The notes: generated from the sequence alone by a model not told the origin. A stretch of DNA of 64,000 nt from an uncultured Pseudoteredinibacter sp. (GCF_947502065.1 NZ_CANMYE010000001.1:496001-560000), one strand, 5' to 3'. Shown: positions 18,488-28,099, counted from the stretch's first letter. Made by a program: numbers and translations.

Positions 18488-18958
18488 TGGCGCTGTCATA
18501 AGTGAGCAAACTGTTGTTTGAAATCTGCTTAAGGCTAGAGTTTTTATCAACTAGGTCAGCCTGTGAAGAGCCCTTGATATTGTTAAATTGCATCAAAATA
18601 TTAAAAATATTTTAAAAATATATTTCCATAGTTATTTTGAATGACAAAAATAACTTTTTTACATAATTTCCGAAAATGCTGAATTATTGTTAAAAAGTTT
18701 TCCCTCGTTATTTTTTTTCTGAATGAAAGCTGAACTTTATTCCTATTTGTAGTTTTGGCTTGGCTAAGCGCGTCCAGTTCATTTGGCTTAGATTAAGGTT
18801 TGGGGTCGCTATAATTGCGCCGCCAACTCGGCTGGTGCTGGACTAAAAATGCTTATATGGATGACAGAGCATTTGTTATAGAGGGGTCTGCACGGAACGC
18901 AATGACACTCAAAGTAGTAAGAGTGTTCAGGGTGAAAATTCGAAATGGGAATGAGAAA
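18488..18958 (+). promoter_or_regulatory. AT-rich upstream region of the repeat lipoprotein gene
   Basis: 471 bp without a convincing gene. About 18590-18720 is strongly AT-rich with repeated AAAATATT-like words, suited to H-NS-type binding or an UP-type element. A candidate sigma70 promoter is TTAGAT (18788-18793), 16-bp spacer, TATAAT (18810-18815), giving a leader of about 140 nt before the ATG at 18959. The frame is open upstream to 18815, but that extension lacks a signal peptide. Confidence 0.4.
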
Positions 18959-20500
18959 ATGTATACAAAAAAACTTGCATTAACTGCAACCTTGCTTTCT
19001 CTGGGAGCTTGCTCCTCAGTGCAGCAAGATTTTAGTCAGGAAAACGCTGAACTTAAAGAGCGCCTGAAAGAACAAACGTTTAGCTTAGAGCAACGAGAGC
19101 AGCGTATTACCGATCTTAACGCAGAATTAAGTGCTGCGCGTAGCAGTGGAACGCAAAGCTCTCAAATTGCGTTGACCGATTCATTACTGCCGCCCAATGC
19201 AAAATCAGGTGAGTGTTACGCGCGAGTTTGGGTAGAGCCGCAGTACCGCACAATTACTGAAAGCTATGTGGCACGTGAAGCTTCTGAAGAAGTTAGCATT
19301 CAGCCAGCTGTTTACGACTGGGATGTGAAAAGCGTCTTGGTTAAAGAAGCCACTGAAAAGCGTATTGCTATTCCGGCCGAATATGGTTTTGAAGAGCAAA
19401 CGATTAAAGTTTCTGATGGTGTTCGTCAGTGGCGCACCAAACTTTCTGGCTCAGCTCCAAAAGCCAATCAGAACACTCTAGAGGCCGCTCGTCGCGGTGG
19501 CATCAATCTAGACACTGCACCAGTAAACAGTTGTTATCATGAGCACTATATCGCGCCAGAATACACTTATGAGACAGAGCGCGTGCTGGTAAGCGAAGCT
19601 TCAGAAAAAATTGAGCTGAGTGAGCCAGTTTTTGAAACGGTTGAAGAGCGCGTGTTGGTTAAAGAGGCCACCACTAAGTTGATCACTGTGCCAGCGACTT
19701 ATGAGACAGTTACCGAGCAGGTTTTAGATAAGCCAGCACACACAGTTTGGAAAAAAGGTACAGGCCCTATTCAGCGCATCGATGCAGCAACGGGCGAAAT
19801 CATGTGTTTGGTTGAAGTTCCGGCAACATACAAAGCGGTTAGTCGTCGTGTATTAAAAACTGCGGCTACAACTAAGACCGTTGAAGTGCCTGCAGAATAC
19901 AAAACGGTAAAAGTGCGTCGTCAGGTAAGCGCAGCCCAGGAAAATCGCATTAGCATTCCAGCAAAATATAAGGATGTTAAAAAGCGTGTTTTGGCTAAAG
20001 ACGGTTCTTATGTATGGCATGAAGTTCATGATAAAACCATGAGCAAGGAATCTCGTACTGGTCAGCAAATTTGTTTGACAGAAGAGGCTCCACAGTACAA
20101 AACCGTTAAGCGTCGTGTGGTAACTAAAGCGGCGGGTTTCCGTACCGAAACCATTCCAGCTGTTTACAAAGATGTGAAAGTTCGCAAACTAGTATCAGCG
20201 GCCAAAGAGATTCGTAATGTAATCCCTGCGATTGAGAAAACCGTTTCTCGTCAAGAGTTGCTGAAAAAAGGTCAAATGGAATGGCGTAGCATTCTTTGTG
20301 AAACCAATATGACCACTGACCGTTTGCGTCAAATTCAGGTATCTCTCGATGAGCGCGGTTACAATCCAGGTAAGATTGATGGTGTGATCGGTCGCGAAAC
20401 CATGGAAGCGGTTAATAAGTTCCAGCGTGATAAAGATCTGCCGGTTGATCGTTATCTAAATATCGAAACCCTGCAAGCATTGGGTGTGTCTGCCAAGTAA
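18959..20500 (+). CDS. Lipoprotein with Cys-headed tandem super-repeats and C-terminal peptidoglycan-binding domain
   Basis: 513 residues from ATG 18959, chosen because it begins directly with a lipoprotein signal peptide (LLSLGAC, lipid Cys18); an upstream frame extension is ignored. Residues 24-62 form a coiled coil. Residues about 85-447 are four super-repeats of about 75-106 residues, each opened by a Cys (86, 192, 283, 372, with a fifth Cys at 447) and built from beta-rich units like VPAEYKTV...RVLVKEA, and ending in a W-containing segment. Residues 453-510 are a PG_binding_1 domain (LDERGYNPGKIDGVIGRETMEAV). This suggests a cell-envelope anchor spanning from membrane to peptidoglycan. 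No known name; function inferred. Confidence 0.8.
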   Translation: MYTKKLALTATLLSLGACSSVQQDFSQENAELKERLKEQTFSLEQREQRITDLNAELSAARSSGTQSSQIALTDSLLPPNAKSGECYARVWVEPQYRTITESYVAREASEEVSIQPAVYDWDVKSVLVKEATEKRIAIPAEYGFEEQTIKVSDGVRQWRTKLSGSAPKANQNTLEAARRGGINLDTAPVNSCYHEHYIAPEYTYETERVLVSEASEKIELSEPVFETVEERVLVKEATTKLITVPATYETVTEQVLDKPAHTVWKKGTGPIQRIDAATGEIMCLVEVPATYKAVSRRVLKTAATTKTVEVPAEYKTVKVRRQVSAAQENRISIPAKYKDVKKRVLAKDGSYVWHEVHDKTMSKESRTGQQICLTEEAPQYKTVKRRVVTKAAGFRTETIPAVYKDVKVRKLVSAAKEIRNVIPAIEKTVSRQELLKKGQMEWRSILCETNMTTDRLRQIQVSLDERGYNPGKIDGVIGRETMEAVNKFQRDKDLPVDRYLNIETLQALGVSAK

Positions 20501-20534
20501 GCTCCCAATAGGCTCTTGCACTGTGTATAGAGCC

Positions 20535-20575
20535 AAAGCCCTGGTCTATCGTGGCCAGGGCTTTATTTGTTTTTA
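20535..20575 (+). terminator. Terminator of the repeat lipoprotein gene
   Basis: AAAGCCCTGG (20535-20544) and CCAGGGCTTT (20555-20564) form a perfect 10-bp stem with a 10-nt loop, followed by atttgttttt. It lies about 35 bp after the stop. Confidence 0.87.
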
Positions 20576-20986
20576 CTAGGGCTGAATTAGTATTAACAGG
20601 CTCTAATGCACACCTGTGCAATTCCCAAATCCTATAGCCAATCTCGAAAACCTATAAAAATCATAGGTTTAAATTGATTTTAAAACAGTTGTTTTAGTTT
20701 TTTCTGCTAAAAAGTGAATTAACTTTTCCCTTAGGTTCCATTTTTCTTTTCCCTCTGGTGCAAGAAATTGATTCTTGTCAAAGCGTAAACTGCTGTACAT
20801 GGTAAGCAAAAGGGCATAAACCATAACAGCCAGCCCCGATGTTTTCCGCGACAAACCGAGCTCAGCAACGATAACAATAGGTGAGCCTTTGTCTTTTAAA
20901 GCCGAGTCCAGTCTTCAAGCTGTAGCCTGAGTCCCCTCTGGATTTCGCAAAAATCATAACAACACTTTGGGATTTGTGAGGAAGCT
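20576..20986. other. Gene-free region upstream of the TonB-receptor block
   Basis: Apart from the TonB-receptor leader, it contains an AT-rich hairpin AAACCTAT/ATAGGTTT (20648-20655 / 20663-20670, 7-nt loop) and a short leftward open frame (about 20669-20920) without a good start. The frame encodes some plausible helix but no recognised family, so I do not call a gene. The promoter for the receptor must lie here, but I see no clear -35/-10 pair. A good SD (gagga) precedes the receptor ATG. Confidence 0.4.
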
Positions 20987-23260
20987 ATGTTGAAATTAAG
21001 CACCGCCAGTAGAGGGCGTCAGTTTTCATTGTCATTATTGACGCTTGCCATTGCCGCCGGTAATGCATCGGCCGCCGTTTTAGAAGAAGTTACGGTAACC
21101 GCGCAAAAGCGTGAGCAGAATTTGCAAGATGTGGGCGTTTCGGTATCGGCCTTTAGTGGCGATCAAATGAAAGCCCTGGGCGTGACCAATACCACTGAGA
21201 TCACTCAGCAGGTTCCTGGTCTTCAGGTAAATACTTGGTCGCCTACCATTACCACCTTTAACTTGCGTGGTGTTTCTCAAAACAACTTTACTGACAACCT
21301 AGAAGCGCCGGTAGCAGTTTATTCTGATGATGTATATATCGGATCTATGAACGCTATTTCTGGCCAGCTTTTCGATGTAGAGCGTGTTGAAGTATTGCGT
21401 GGCCCGCAAGGTACTTTATTTGGACGTAATGCTACCGGTGGCTTAATTCACTATGTCAGCCGTGATGCTTCTGACGATGAAACCAATGGCTATGTTGATG
21501 TATCAGTTTCCGAATACAGCACCCGCTCTTTCGAAGGTGCGGTTGGCGGTAGCCTAAGCGAAAATGTTCGCGGCCGTTTCTCAGCACGTTGGGAAGAAGG
21601 CGATGGTTATGTTGAATCCACTATCCCTGGCGTTAGAGCCTTAGGCGGTCGTGATGGTTATGCCTTGCGCGGTCAGTTGCAGTTCGATGTTAACGAAGGC
21701 ACTACCGTAGATCTTAGCTTGAAATACAGCAAAGATGACGATGTGCCAACAGGTGGCTATGTCGTTTATTCCCAAGGTGGAGCGGCTGTTGATCCAAACA
21801 CCGGCCTAGGTGTGCGTGATGGCACAGTGGTTCGCCCGTTTGAGCACGACTCAGAGTACGAAGGTTACTTTGATCGTGAGGCTACCAGCTTTACCGCCAA
21901 GGTCACTAAAGCTGTTGGTGATAATATGGAATTCGTATCCATCACCAACTACACCGATATGGAAAAGTTCTACACCGAAGATGGTGACGGCTTCCCAATT
22001 CTCGCAGTAAATTTCACTACGATTGCTGACTACGAGCAGTTTTCGCAAGAGTTTCGTCTATCCGGTGAAAGCGAGACTCAGCGCTGGCAGGTAGGTGCTT
22101 ACTACTTAGATATGGAACAATTCAACCGCGCCATTACCGCTGGTATTCCAGGCGCTGTAGGCGGCTGTGCAGCTGGCACCATCGCACCTCCAGTATTGCC
22201 AGATGGAACAGTTCTTGGCTGTGCCGATTGGGCACCACCAGGCGTGGGCGCGCCCGACAGCATTGTTGTACCTGAAGGTGCGGCTACGGATTACAGTGTG
22301 AATCTAGAATCTCGTAACTGGTCTGTGTTTGGTCAGTTAGAAACTGATATCAGCGAAGATCTAACCTTAATTACTGGCTTGCGTTGGTCACAAGACGATA
22401 AAGATATCGATTTTGTTAACACTTATGGCGACGTAAATACTCCGAACCAAGTAATTTCAACCGTGCGTGGCCTACCGCAAAACACCATTGATTACGGCGA
22501 TTATGCGGCACGTATTCAGTTAGATTGGCGCGCCTCTGACGAGACCTTGGTTTTTGCCAGCTATAACCGTGGCATTAAAGGTGGTAACTGGTCAGTAAAT
22601 GCGGGTGTATTGCCAAGCACCACTAACTTCCAGCACAAAGAAGAAACCTTGCACTCCTATGAGATTGGTATCAAAACTGAGTTTGCTGATTTTGCTCGCT
22701 TGAACGCCACAGCGTTCTACTATGATTATCAAGATTACCAGGCCTTTGCATTAACCGGCTTGACACCTCAGGTAGATAACTCTGATGCAACCGTTAAAGG
22801 TGGTGAGATTGAGCTGTTCCTAACTCCAGGCGAAAACTGGGATTTCATCTTTGGCCTAGCTTTAAACGATTCTGAAGTGGATACCGTTTTTGACGCCAAT
22901 GGCGGCACTATTTCAGGTAATGAAATGCCTAATGCTCCAGGCTATAGCGCCAACTTCCTTGGTCGTTATAACTGGGATGTTGCCGGTGGCAATATGGCTA
23001 TTCAGCTAGATGGCGCCTCTTACGGTGATCAATATCTTGAAGTGACTAACTCTGATGTTTCATTTGAAGATGCCTACTCTGTTTGGAACGCGAATGTTTC
23101 TTACACCTCAGACGATGAGAGTTGGAAAGTCGCGCTATGGGCGAAAAACATCACTGATGAAGAATATCGTATCTACAACCTTGATCTAGGTGCCTTAGGT
23201 GCGACTTCGTTCTATGCGCCGCCGCGTTGGTTTGGTGCAACTTTCAGCTATAACTTCTAA
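20987..23260 (+). CDS. TonB-dependent outer-membrane receptor
   Basis: 757 residues. Signal peptide (about 1-29, ending ASA), then a TonB box-like segment LEEVTVTAQKREQ. The plug domain follows (VPGLQVNTW, SDDVYIGSMNA, VEVLRGPQGTLFGRNATGGLIHYVS). A large beta-barrel ends in Phe (FSYNF), the usual BamA-recognised C-terminus. It imports a scarce large or poorly diffusing compound across the outer membrane using TonB energy. It heads a rightward block with an arylsulfatase and an aldehyde dehydrogenase, so the ligand may be a sulfated organic compound rather than a siderophore. This is inference from context. A 9-bp GC hairpin lies just after the stop. Confidence 0.92.
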   Translation: MLKLSTASRGRQFSLSLLTLAIAAGNASAAVLEEVTVTAQKREQNLQDVGVSVSAFSGDQMKALGVTNTTEITQQVPGLQVNTWSPTITTFNLRGVSQNNFTDNLEAPVAVYSDDVYIGSMNAISGQLFDVERVEVLRGPQGTLFGRNATGGLIHYVSRDASDDETNGYVDVSVSEYSTRSFEGAVGGSLSENVRGRFSARWEEGDGYVESTIPGVRALGGRDGYALRGQLQFDVNEGTTVDLSLKYSKDDDVPTGGYVVYSQGGAAVDPNTGLGVRDGTVVRPFEHDSEYEGYFDREATSFTAKVTKAVGDNMEFVSITNYTDMEKFYTEDGDGFPILAVNFTTIADYEQFSQEFRLSGESETQRWQVGAYYLDMEQFNRAITAGIPGAVGGCAAGTIAPPVLPDGTVLGCADWAPPGVGAPDSIVVPEGAATDYSVNLESRNWSVFGQLETDISEDLTLITGLRWSQDDKDIDFVNTYGDVNTPNQVISTVRGLPQNTIDYGDYAARIQLDWRASDETLVFASYNRGIKGGNWSVNAGVLPSTTNFQHKEETLHSYEIGIKTEFADFARLNATAFYYDYQDYQAFALTGLTPQVDNSDATVKGGEIELFLTPGENWDFIFGLALNDSEVDTVFDANGGTISGNEMPNAPGYSANFLGRYNWDVAGGNMAIQLDGASYGDQYLEVTNSDVSFEDAYSVWNANVSYTSDDESWKVALWAKNITDEEYRIYNLDLGALGATSFYAPPRWFGATFSYNF

Positions 23261-23271
23261 ATCGCTGAAAA

Positions 23272-23292
23272 GGCCCCGGCATTGCCGGGGCC
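23272..23292 (+). other. GC-rich hairpin between TonB receptor and sulfatase genes
   Basis: GGCCCCGGC and GCCGGGGCC form a perfect 9-bp stem with a 3-nt loop, 11 bp after the receptor stop. No T run follows (gatagagtcc), so a complete intrinsic terminator is unlikely. It may protect the receptor mRNA 3' end so that receptor and sulfatase are made in unequal amounts. Confidence 0.6.
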
Positions 23293-23308
23293 GATAGAGT
23301 CCAAAGTG

Positions 23309-25024
23309 ATGAATAATAAAAAAGCCAACATAAATAAACAGCACAACAGCCAGGCTTTATGGCTGAAGGGGCTGATTTATTGCAGTGCTTTTTTATGCTT
23401 GCAGCTAGCATTGGTACTTGATGCCAGTGCTAGCTCGCAGCCACCCAATATTTTATTGGTGGTAGCTGACGACCTTGGCTACGGTGATCTGGGATATTTA
23501 GGCAGCGAAATTAAAACGCCAAATATCGATCGTCTTGCCGCACAAGGTGTTCAGTTTAAAGATTTTCATACGGCCTTTACCTGCTCTCCGACCCGAGCCA
23601 TGTTGTTAACGGGTGTGGATAGTCATTTGACGGGTTTGGGCAATATGGCAGAAGAAATGGCTGACAATCAACGTGGTCAGCCAGGTTATGAAGGTTATTT
23701 AAATCAACGAGTAGAAAGCCTAGCCAGCATTTTAAAGCATGCGGGTTACGACACCTATATGACGGGCAAATGGCATTTAGGTAAAGGCGAAGGGCAGGGC
23801 CCAGAAAGCCATGGCTTCGATCGATCGTTTGTGCTTTTGCCAGGTGGGGCCAGTCATTATGGTGATATGAAACCAGCCTATGCGACCAAGAAAGGGCAAA
23901 AGGCTTTATATCGTGAAGACGGCAAGTTGCTAAGCGAATTGCCTAAGAATTTTAAATACTCCTCAGAGTTTTATGTTGATCAGCTGATGGAGTATATCGC
24001 TGAAGGAAAACAAAATAATACAGCAAAGCCGTTTTTTGCTTACTTGGCGTTTACGGCGCCCCATTGGCCCTTACAAGCTCCTAAATCAGCGATTGAAAAA
24101 TACCAAGGGCGTTACGAGCTGGGTTTCGAAGCTCTGCATCAAGCGAGATTTAAAAAACAAAAAGATCTCGGTTTGGTCAGCGGCGAAGCCGCAAAAATGC
24201 CGAAGAATAGTCGCAAGTGGAACAGTCTTAGCGATAGAGAAAAACAGCGTTCCGCAAAATCCATGGAGATCTATGCCGCCATGGTTAGCGAAATGGATCG
24301 ACATCTTGGGCGCATGTTGAACTCGTTGGAGCAGGCTAATGAGCTAGCAAATACCATTGTTTTGTTTTTGTCTGACAATGGTGCTGAGGGGCATGACCTG
24401 GATGCGACTTGGCCACCCGAGCAGTTCCCAAAAGTGAACCGCTGGATTCGCGAGAACCATGACTTTGCGATGTCAGCGATGGGTAATGCAGACAGCTACG
24501 TACTTTATGGCCCGGAATGGGCCTGGGCCGGCGCTCCTGCATTTTATGGCTACAAGGGTTATGCCAGCGAGGGCGGATCCCATGTGCCTGCTTTGATCAG
24601 TTTTCCGGGCAAGATAAAGCCTGGGCAGGTCGATCAATTAGTGCGAGTGAAAGATATGGCGCCTACCTTGTTGCAGCTGGCAGGTATAGAGCGAAGCGCT
24701 AAAGCTGCCAATGAGCAGGTGATTCATCCCATTACAGGCCGCTCAGTTGTACCAGCCTTGCAGGGTGAAAAAATGGCCCCGGTTAGTTTTATCAGCGAGC
24801 TATTTGCAAAGCGAGTAGTGCGTTTGGGAGCTTGGAAAGCGACGCATATGCCAAAGCCGATAGGGCGTGAGCAATGGCAGCTTTTTAATGTTACTGCGGA
24901 TCGTGCAGAGCGCCATGATTTGGCGAAACAGCACCCCGAGAAATTGAAAGAACTTATTGCGCTATGGGATGACTATGCGCAAAAAAATAAGGTGATATTG
25001 CCAAACTGGGTTTCAGGTTACTAA
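23309..25024 (+). CDS. Arylsulfatase family protein (Cys-type)
   Basis: 571 residues from ATG 23309; a TTG nine codons upstream would put the start inside the hairpin. A signal peptide lies at about 18-47. NILLVVADDLGYGDLGYLG supplies the metal-binding Asp pair. TCSPTRAMLLTG is the CxPxR signature whose Cys is converted to formylglycine. MTGKWHLGKG holds the second-half active-site Lys/His, and LFLSDNGAEG the late Asp-Asn pair. The enzyme should hydrolyse sulfate esters in the periplasm or outside. No maturase gene (anaerobic or FGE type) is seen in the window. It lies between a TonB receptor and an aldehyde dehydrogenase, suggesting use of a sulfated organic substrate. Exact substrate unknown. 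Confidence 0.92.
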   Translation: MNNKKANINKQHNSQALWLKGLIYCSAFLCLQLALVLDASASSQPPNILLVVADDLGYGDLGYLGSEIKTPNIDRLAAQGVQFKDFHTAFTCSPTRAMLLTGVDSHLTGLGNMAEEMADNQRGQPGYEGYLNQRVESLASILKHAGYDTYMTGKWHLGKGEGQGPESHGFDRSFVLLPGGASHYGDMKPAYATKKGQKALYREDGKLLSELPKNFKYSSEFYVDQLMEYIAEGKQNNTAKPFFAYLAFTAPHWPLQAPKSAIEKYQGRYELGFEALHQARFKKQKDLGLVSGEAAKMPKNSRKWNSLSDREKQRSAKSMEIYAAMVSEMDRHLGRMLNSLEQANELANTIVLFLSDNGAEGHDLDATWPPEQFPKVNRWIRENHDFAMSAMGNADSYVLYGPEWAWAGAPAFYGYKGYASEGGSHVPALISFPGKIKPGQVDQLVRVKDMAPTLLQLAGIERSAKAANEQVIHPITGRSVVPALQGEKMAPVSFISELFAKRVVRLGAWKATHMPKPIGREQWQLFNVTADRAERHDLAKQHPEKLKELIALWDDYAQKNKVILPNWVSGY

Positions 25025-25116
25025 CGCTTCCTAAGCGGTGATGACTAACGAGTAAACCAAGTAAGAGCGATGATTGAAAACACAATGCTAATTAAGACAG
25101 CAGCGGGAGACAGAAC

Positions 25117-26541
25117 GTGTCAGAGTATTCTTTAATTATAAATGGTGAAAAAGTAGCGGGAGCAGGAAGCTTCGATGTTATTAACCCGGCCACCGAAGAG
25201 GTGTTGGCAAAAGCTCCCGATACATCCGTTGAACAACTAGATCAGGCTGTAGCTGCAGCAAAAGCCGCTTTCCCGGCTTGGGCCGCTACCGACAATGAAA
25301 CTCGTAAACAAGCTTGTTTGAAGTTGGCAGATTTGTTGGAAGCCAATATCGATGATTTGGCTCAGTTGATTACCCAAGAACAAGGGCGCCCTCTACAGGC
25401 TTTTGGTGGTCAAGGTGCCTACTTTGAAGTTGGTGGTGCAGCAGTATGGTGCCGATCCAATGCCGAGCTTGAATTGCCCGTTGAAGTGTTGCAAGACGAT
25501 GATGAAATTCGCGCAGAAGTTCATCGCAAGCCACTTGGTGTGGTGGGCTCTATCACTCCATGGAACTGGCCATTACTGATTGCGATTTGGCATGTGATTC
25601 CGGCTTTGCGTGCGGGTAATACCGTTGTAATCAAGCCATCTTCATACACGCCGCTTTCGACCATTAAGTTTGTTGAATTAGCGCAGTCTGTGTTGCCAGC
25701 TGGTGTACTGAATGTGGTAACCGGTGAAGGTGAGGTTGGCACAGCCATGAGCACTCACGCTGATATCAATAAAATTGTTTTTACTGGCTCGTCTGCAACC
25801 GGTCGAAAAATTATGCAAAGTGCTTCGGTAAATCTTAAGCGCTTAACCTTGGAGCTAGGCGGTAACGATGCGGGTATTATTTTGCCTGACGTTGATGTAA
25901 AAGCCATGGCGCCAAGAATCTTTGCTTCTGCCTTCACCAATAGCGGTCAAACCTGTGCGGCATTAAAGCGTTTATATGTTCATGAAAGTATTCATGATGA
26001 GTTGGCAGCGGAGCTTGTCGCTATCGCTCAGTCTGCAAAAGTAGGTAATGGCTTAGAAGAAGGTATGGATTACGGCCCAGTAAACAACCGCGACCAATTA
26101 AATAAGGTTGTAGAACTGGCGGACGATGCCAAAGCCCAGGGTGCGAATTTCTTGGTAGGTGGTGATGTGCAAGAGGGCGCAGGCTACTTCTACCCATTGA
26201 CCATCGTAACGGACGTTAAAGACGGCATGCGCCTAGTTGACGAAGAGCCGTTCGGCCCGATCTTACCAATCATCAAATACAGTAGTGTCGAAGACGTTCT
26301 AAAGCTAGCCAATGACAATGAAAATGGTCTTGGTGGTTCGGTATGGTCTAGTGATATCGCAAAGGCAACCGATTTGGCAATGGAGCTAGAAGCGGGAACA
26401 GCTTGGATTAACAATCATGCTGCCATCCAGCCCAATGTGCCATTTGGTGGTGTAAAGCAGTCTGGCTTTGGTGTTGAATTCTCTACCTACGGTTTGGAAG
26501 AGTATACCAGCATCCAGTCGGTGATTATTAATAAGACCTAA
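25117..26541 (+). CDS. NAD(P)-dependent aldehyde dehydrogenase
   Basis: 474 residues from a GTG start. All main ALDH motifs are present: PWNWPLLIAIWHVIPALRAGN with cofactor Lys in VIKPSS, FTGSSATGRKI, general base Glu in LTLELGGNDAG, and nucleophile Cys in FTNSGQTCAALKR. It oxidises an aldehyde to an acid in the cytoplasm. The gene lies after the arylsulfatase (93-bp gap) and ends in a strong terminator, 335 bp before the amine dehydrogenase operon. The natural reading is oxidation of the arylacetaldehyde released by that amine dehydrogenase, although the general family is too broad to fix the substrate. Confidence 0.9.
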   Translation: MSEYSLIINGEKVAGAGSFDVINPATEEVLAKAPDTSVEQLDQAVAAAKAAFPAWAATDNETRKQACLKLADLLEANIDDLAQLITQEQGRPLQAFGGQGAYFEVGGAAVWCRSNAELELPVEVLQDDDEIRAEVHRKPLGVVGSITPWNWPLLIAIWHVIPALRAGNTVVIKPSSYTPLSTIKFVELAQSVLPAGVLNVVTGEGEVGTAMSTHADINKIVFTGSSATGRKIMQSASVNLKRLTLELGGNDAGIILPDVDVKAMAPRIFASAFTNSGQTCAALKRLYVHESIHDELAAELVAIAQSAKVGNGLEEGMDYGPVNNRDQLNKVVELADDAKAQGANFLVGGDVQEGAGYFYPLTIVTDVKDGMRLVDEEPFGPILPIIKYSSVEDVLKLANDNENGLGGSVWSSDIAKATDLAMELEAGTAWINNHAAIQPNVPFGGVKQSGFGVEFSTYGLEEYTSIQSVIINKT

Positions 26542-26642
26542 TGTAAAAATGGTTTTACTGTTAAGTGATTTGAATCCCGTGAACCGTTCTGCTGTGGGAA
26601 GCAGTGCAGAGCTTGTTGTGTCTCATTATCAAATGTGACTTG

Positions 26643-26681
26643 GCGGGCCCTATCTTTGCCGATGTGGGCCCGCATTTTTTT
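26643..26681 (+). terminator. Terminator after the aldehyde dehydrogenase gene
   Basis: GCGGGCCC (26643-26650) and GGGCCCGC (26666-26673) form an 8-bp GC stem with a 15-nt loop, followed by ATTTTTTT. It separates the receptor/sulfatase/ALDH unit from the amine dehydrogenase operon. Confidence 0.88.
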
Positions 26682-26875
26682 CGCTTTTACGGGAGCCAAA
26701 ACTGTAAGCAGTCAGACCAGTTGCAGCTCTTAGCGAGTTGCGCCGTCAGACAAGTTTGTCTTTCACTTACAGACTAGATGAAGTTATCCCATGTCGGTAT
26801 GTTATGGGGTATGATGCTGATGGTATAGCGATAATCATCAGCGAATAATAAACGATAAAAGCCGTGGAAACGATT
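26682..26875 (+). promoter_or_regulatory. Upstream region of the amine dehydrogenase operon
   Basis: With the preceding terminator this is a gap of about 334 bp without a gene. It holds two imperfect 14-bp direct repeats beginning GTCAGAC (26711-26724 and 26745-26758, 11 of 14 identical) whose starts are 34 bp apart, about three helical turns, as in activator sites. No confident -35/-10 pair was found. Confidence 0.4.
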
Positions 26876-28099
26876 ATGAAATCTCTAAGGAGTGCGCTTC
26901 GCCTAGGCGCCTGCAGCGTTTTGGCATCTTCTGTTTTGCTTTCTTCTCTCGCCTTGGCGGCTGCTAAGCAAGAACAAAAGGCCGCAACGCGTCCCGATTT
27001 ACCCCCTTTACCGATTGAAGAAACTGGCGCCATTCGCAGTTTGCCAAAAAACATGCCAGAAAGCTGGATGTATGTTGATGAGGCGGCGTTCTTCAGTATG
27101 TTTGGCGGGAAGGTTATCGTTCTTGATGTTATGGAAGAACGTCCGGCAAAGCGTATCAAAGCGATTGCCGATAAAAACCTATTGGGTAACTTTAAAGCCG
27201 CTCAAAAGCGCGATGAGTTTTATATCATGGAGTCATTCCATGCACGCGGATCCCGTGGGCCCCGTGAAGATGTTTTGGCCATCTATGACAAAACGACTTT
27301 CAAAATTTTAAAAGAAATTGTTTGGAAAGATGCCACTCGTTTGACAGCCTTACCTGAGCGTTACTCAATGGGCTTGTCTAAAGACGAGCGTTTTCTTTAT
27401 GTTGCTAATTTCAGCCCGGCAGCTTCTTTTTCGGTAGTAGATTTAGATAAGCGCGAAGTTGTGGATGTTATTGGTACGCCTGGCTGTGTGCTGACTTATC
27501 CTACTGGTGAGCGCAGCGTGACGTCTCTATGTAGCAACGGTGGTTTGTTAACCACTGTTCTAGATAAAAACGGTAAGAAGTCGGCGCAGCATCGCATCAA
27601 GCCTTTCTTTGATACGGATAAAACCCCAATCTTTGAGCGACCAGCGATTATCGATGGTATGGCCTATTTCCCTGGCTTTGCTGGAAAAATGCATACCATT
27701 GACCTGCGCGGTGATGTGGCCAAATTTGTTGAAACTTGGGATCTTATTACCCCAGAAGAACGCAAAACTAATTGGCGTCCAGGCGGCCTTGGGCTCAACG
27801 ACAAGGATGAGCAAGGTCTGATGTACATGATTGCCCACGAAAATGGAGCTGATGGTACTCAGACCCATGGTGGTAGCCATGTTTGGGTGATCGATGTGAA
27901 AAATAAAAAACGTTTGCGCAAATTGGCTTTGCCTGGCTGGGGAATTTCCATCGCCGTTACCCGCGGCAAAGAACCTAAACTTGTAGTAACCAATGGCGAC
28001 TTAAACTTGGACATTATTGATCCAAAAGACGGCAAGCTAATTCAGACCATTTCTGATTTTGGTAACGTTACGCCACTGTTGGTTCATAAGGCTTACTGA
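26876..28099 (+). CDS. aauB: TTQ amine dehydrogenase, large (heavy) subunit
   Basis: 407 residues from ATG 26876 (a GTG four codons upstream is less likely). The signal peptide covers about residues 1-30. The rest is a seven-bladed propeller-type heavy chain like those of methylamine and aromatic amine dehydrogenases, with landmarks ENMPESWMYVDEAAFFSM-like text near the N-terminus, GCVLTYPTGERSVTSLCSNGG, YFPGFAGKMHTIDL, NWRPGGLGL and MYMIAHENGADGTQTHGG. The heavy subunit packs against the TTQ light chain in the periplasm. I use the aau name because the light chain resembles aromatic amine dehydrogenase more than methylamine dehydrogenase. Its stop overlaps the next start (TGATG). Confidence 0.85.
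   Translation: MKSLRSALRLGACSVLASSVLLSSLALAAAKQEQKAATRPDLPPLPIEETGAIRSLPKNMPESWMYVDEAAFFSMFGGKVIVLDVMEERPAKRIKAIADKNLLGNFKAAQKRDEFYIMESFHARGSRGPREDVLAIYDKTTFKILKEIVWKDATRLTALPERYSMGLSKDERFLYVANFSPAASFSVVDLDKREVVDVIGTPGCVLTYPTGERSVTSLCSNGGLLTTVLDKNGKKSAQHRIKPFFDTDKTPIFERPAIIDGMAYFPGFAGKMHTIDLRGDVAKFVETWDLITPEERKTNWRPGGLGLNDKDEQGLMYMIAHENGADGTQTHGGSHVWVIDVKNKKRLRKLALPGWGISIAVTRGKEPKLVVTNGDLNLDIIDPKDGKLIQTISDFGNVTPLLVHKAY

Noticed and set aside
20669..20920. Leftward open frame of up to about 80 residues upstream of the TonB receptor
   Set aside because: No ATG or SD in a good place, no recognised family, and the region also has to hold the receptor promoter. Possibly a decayed gene, but unsupported.
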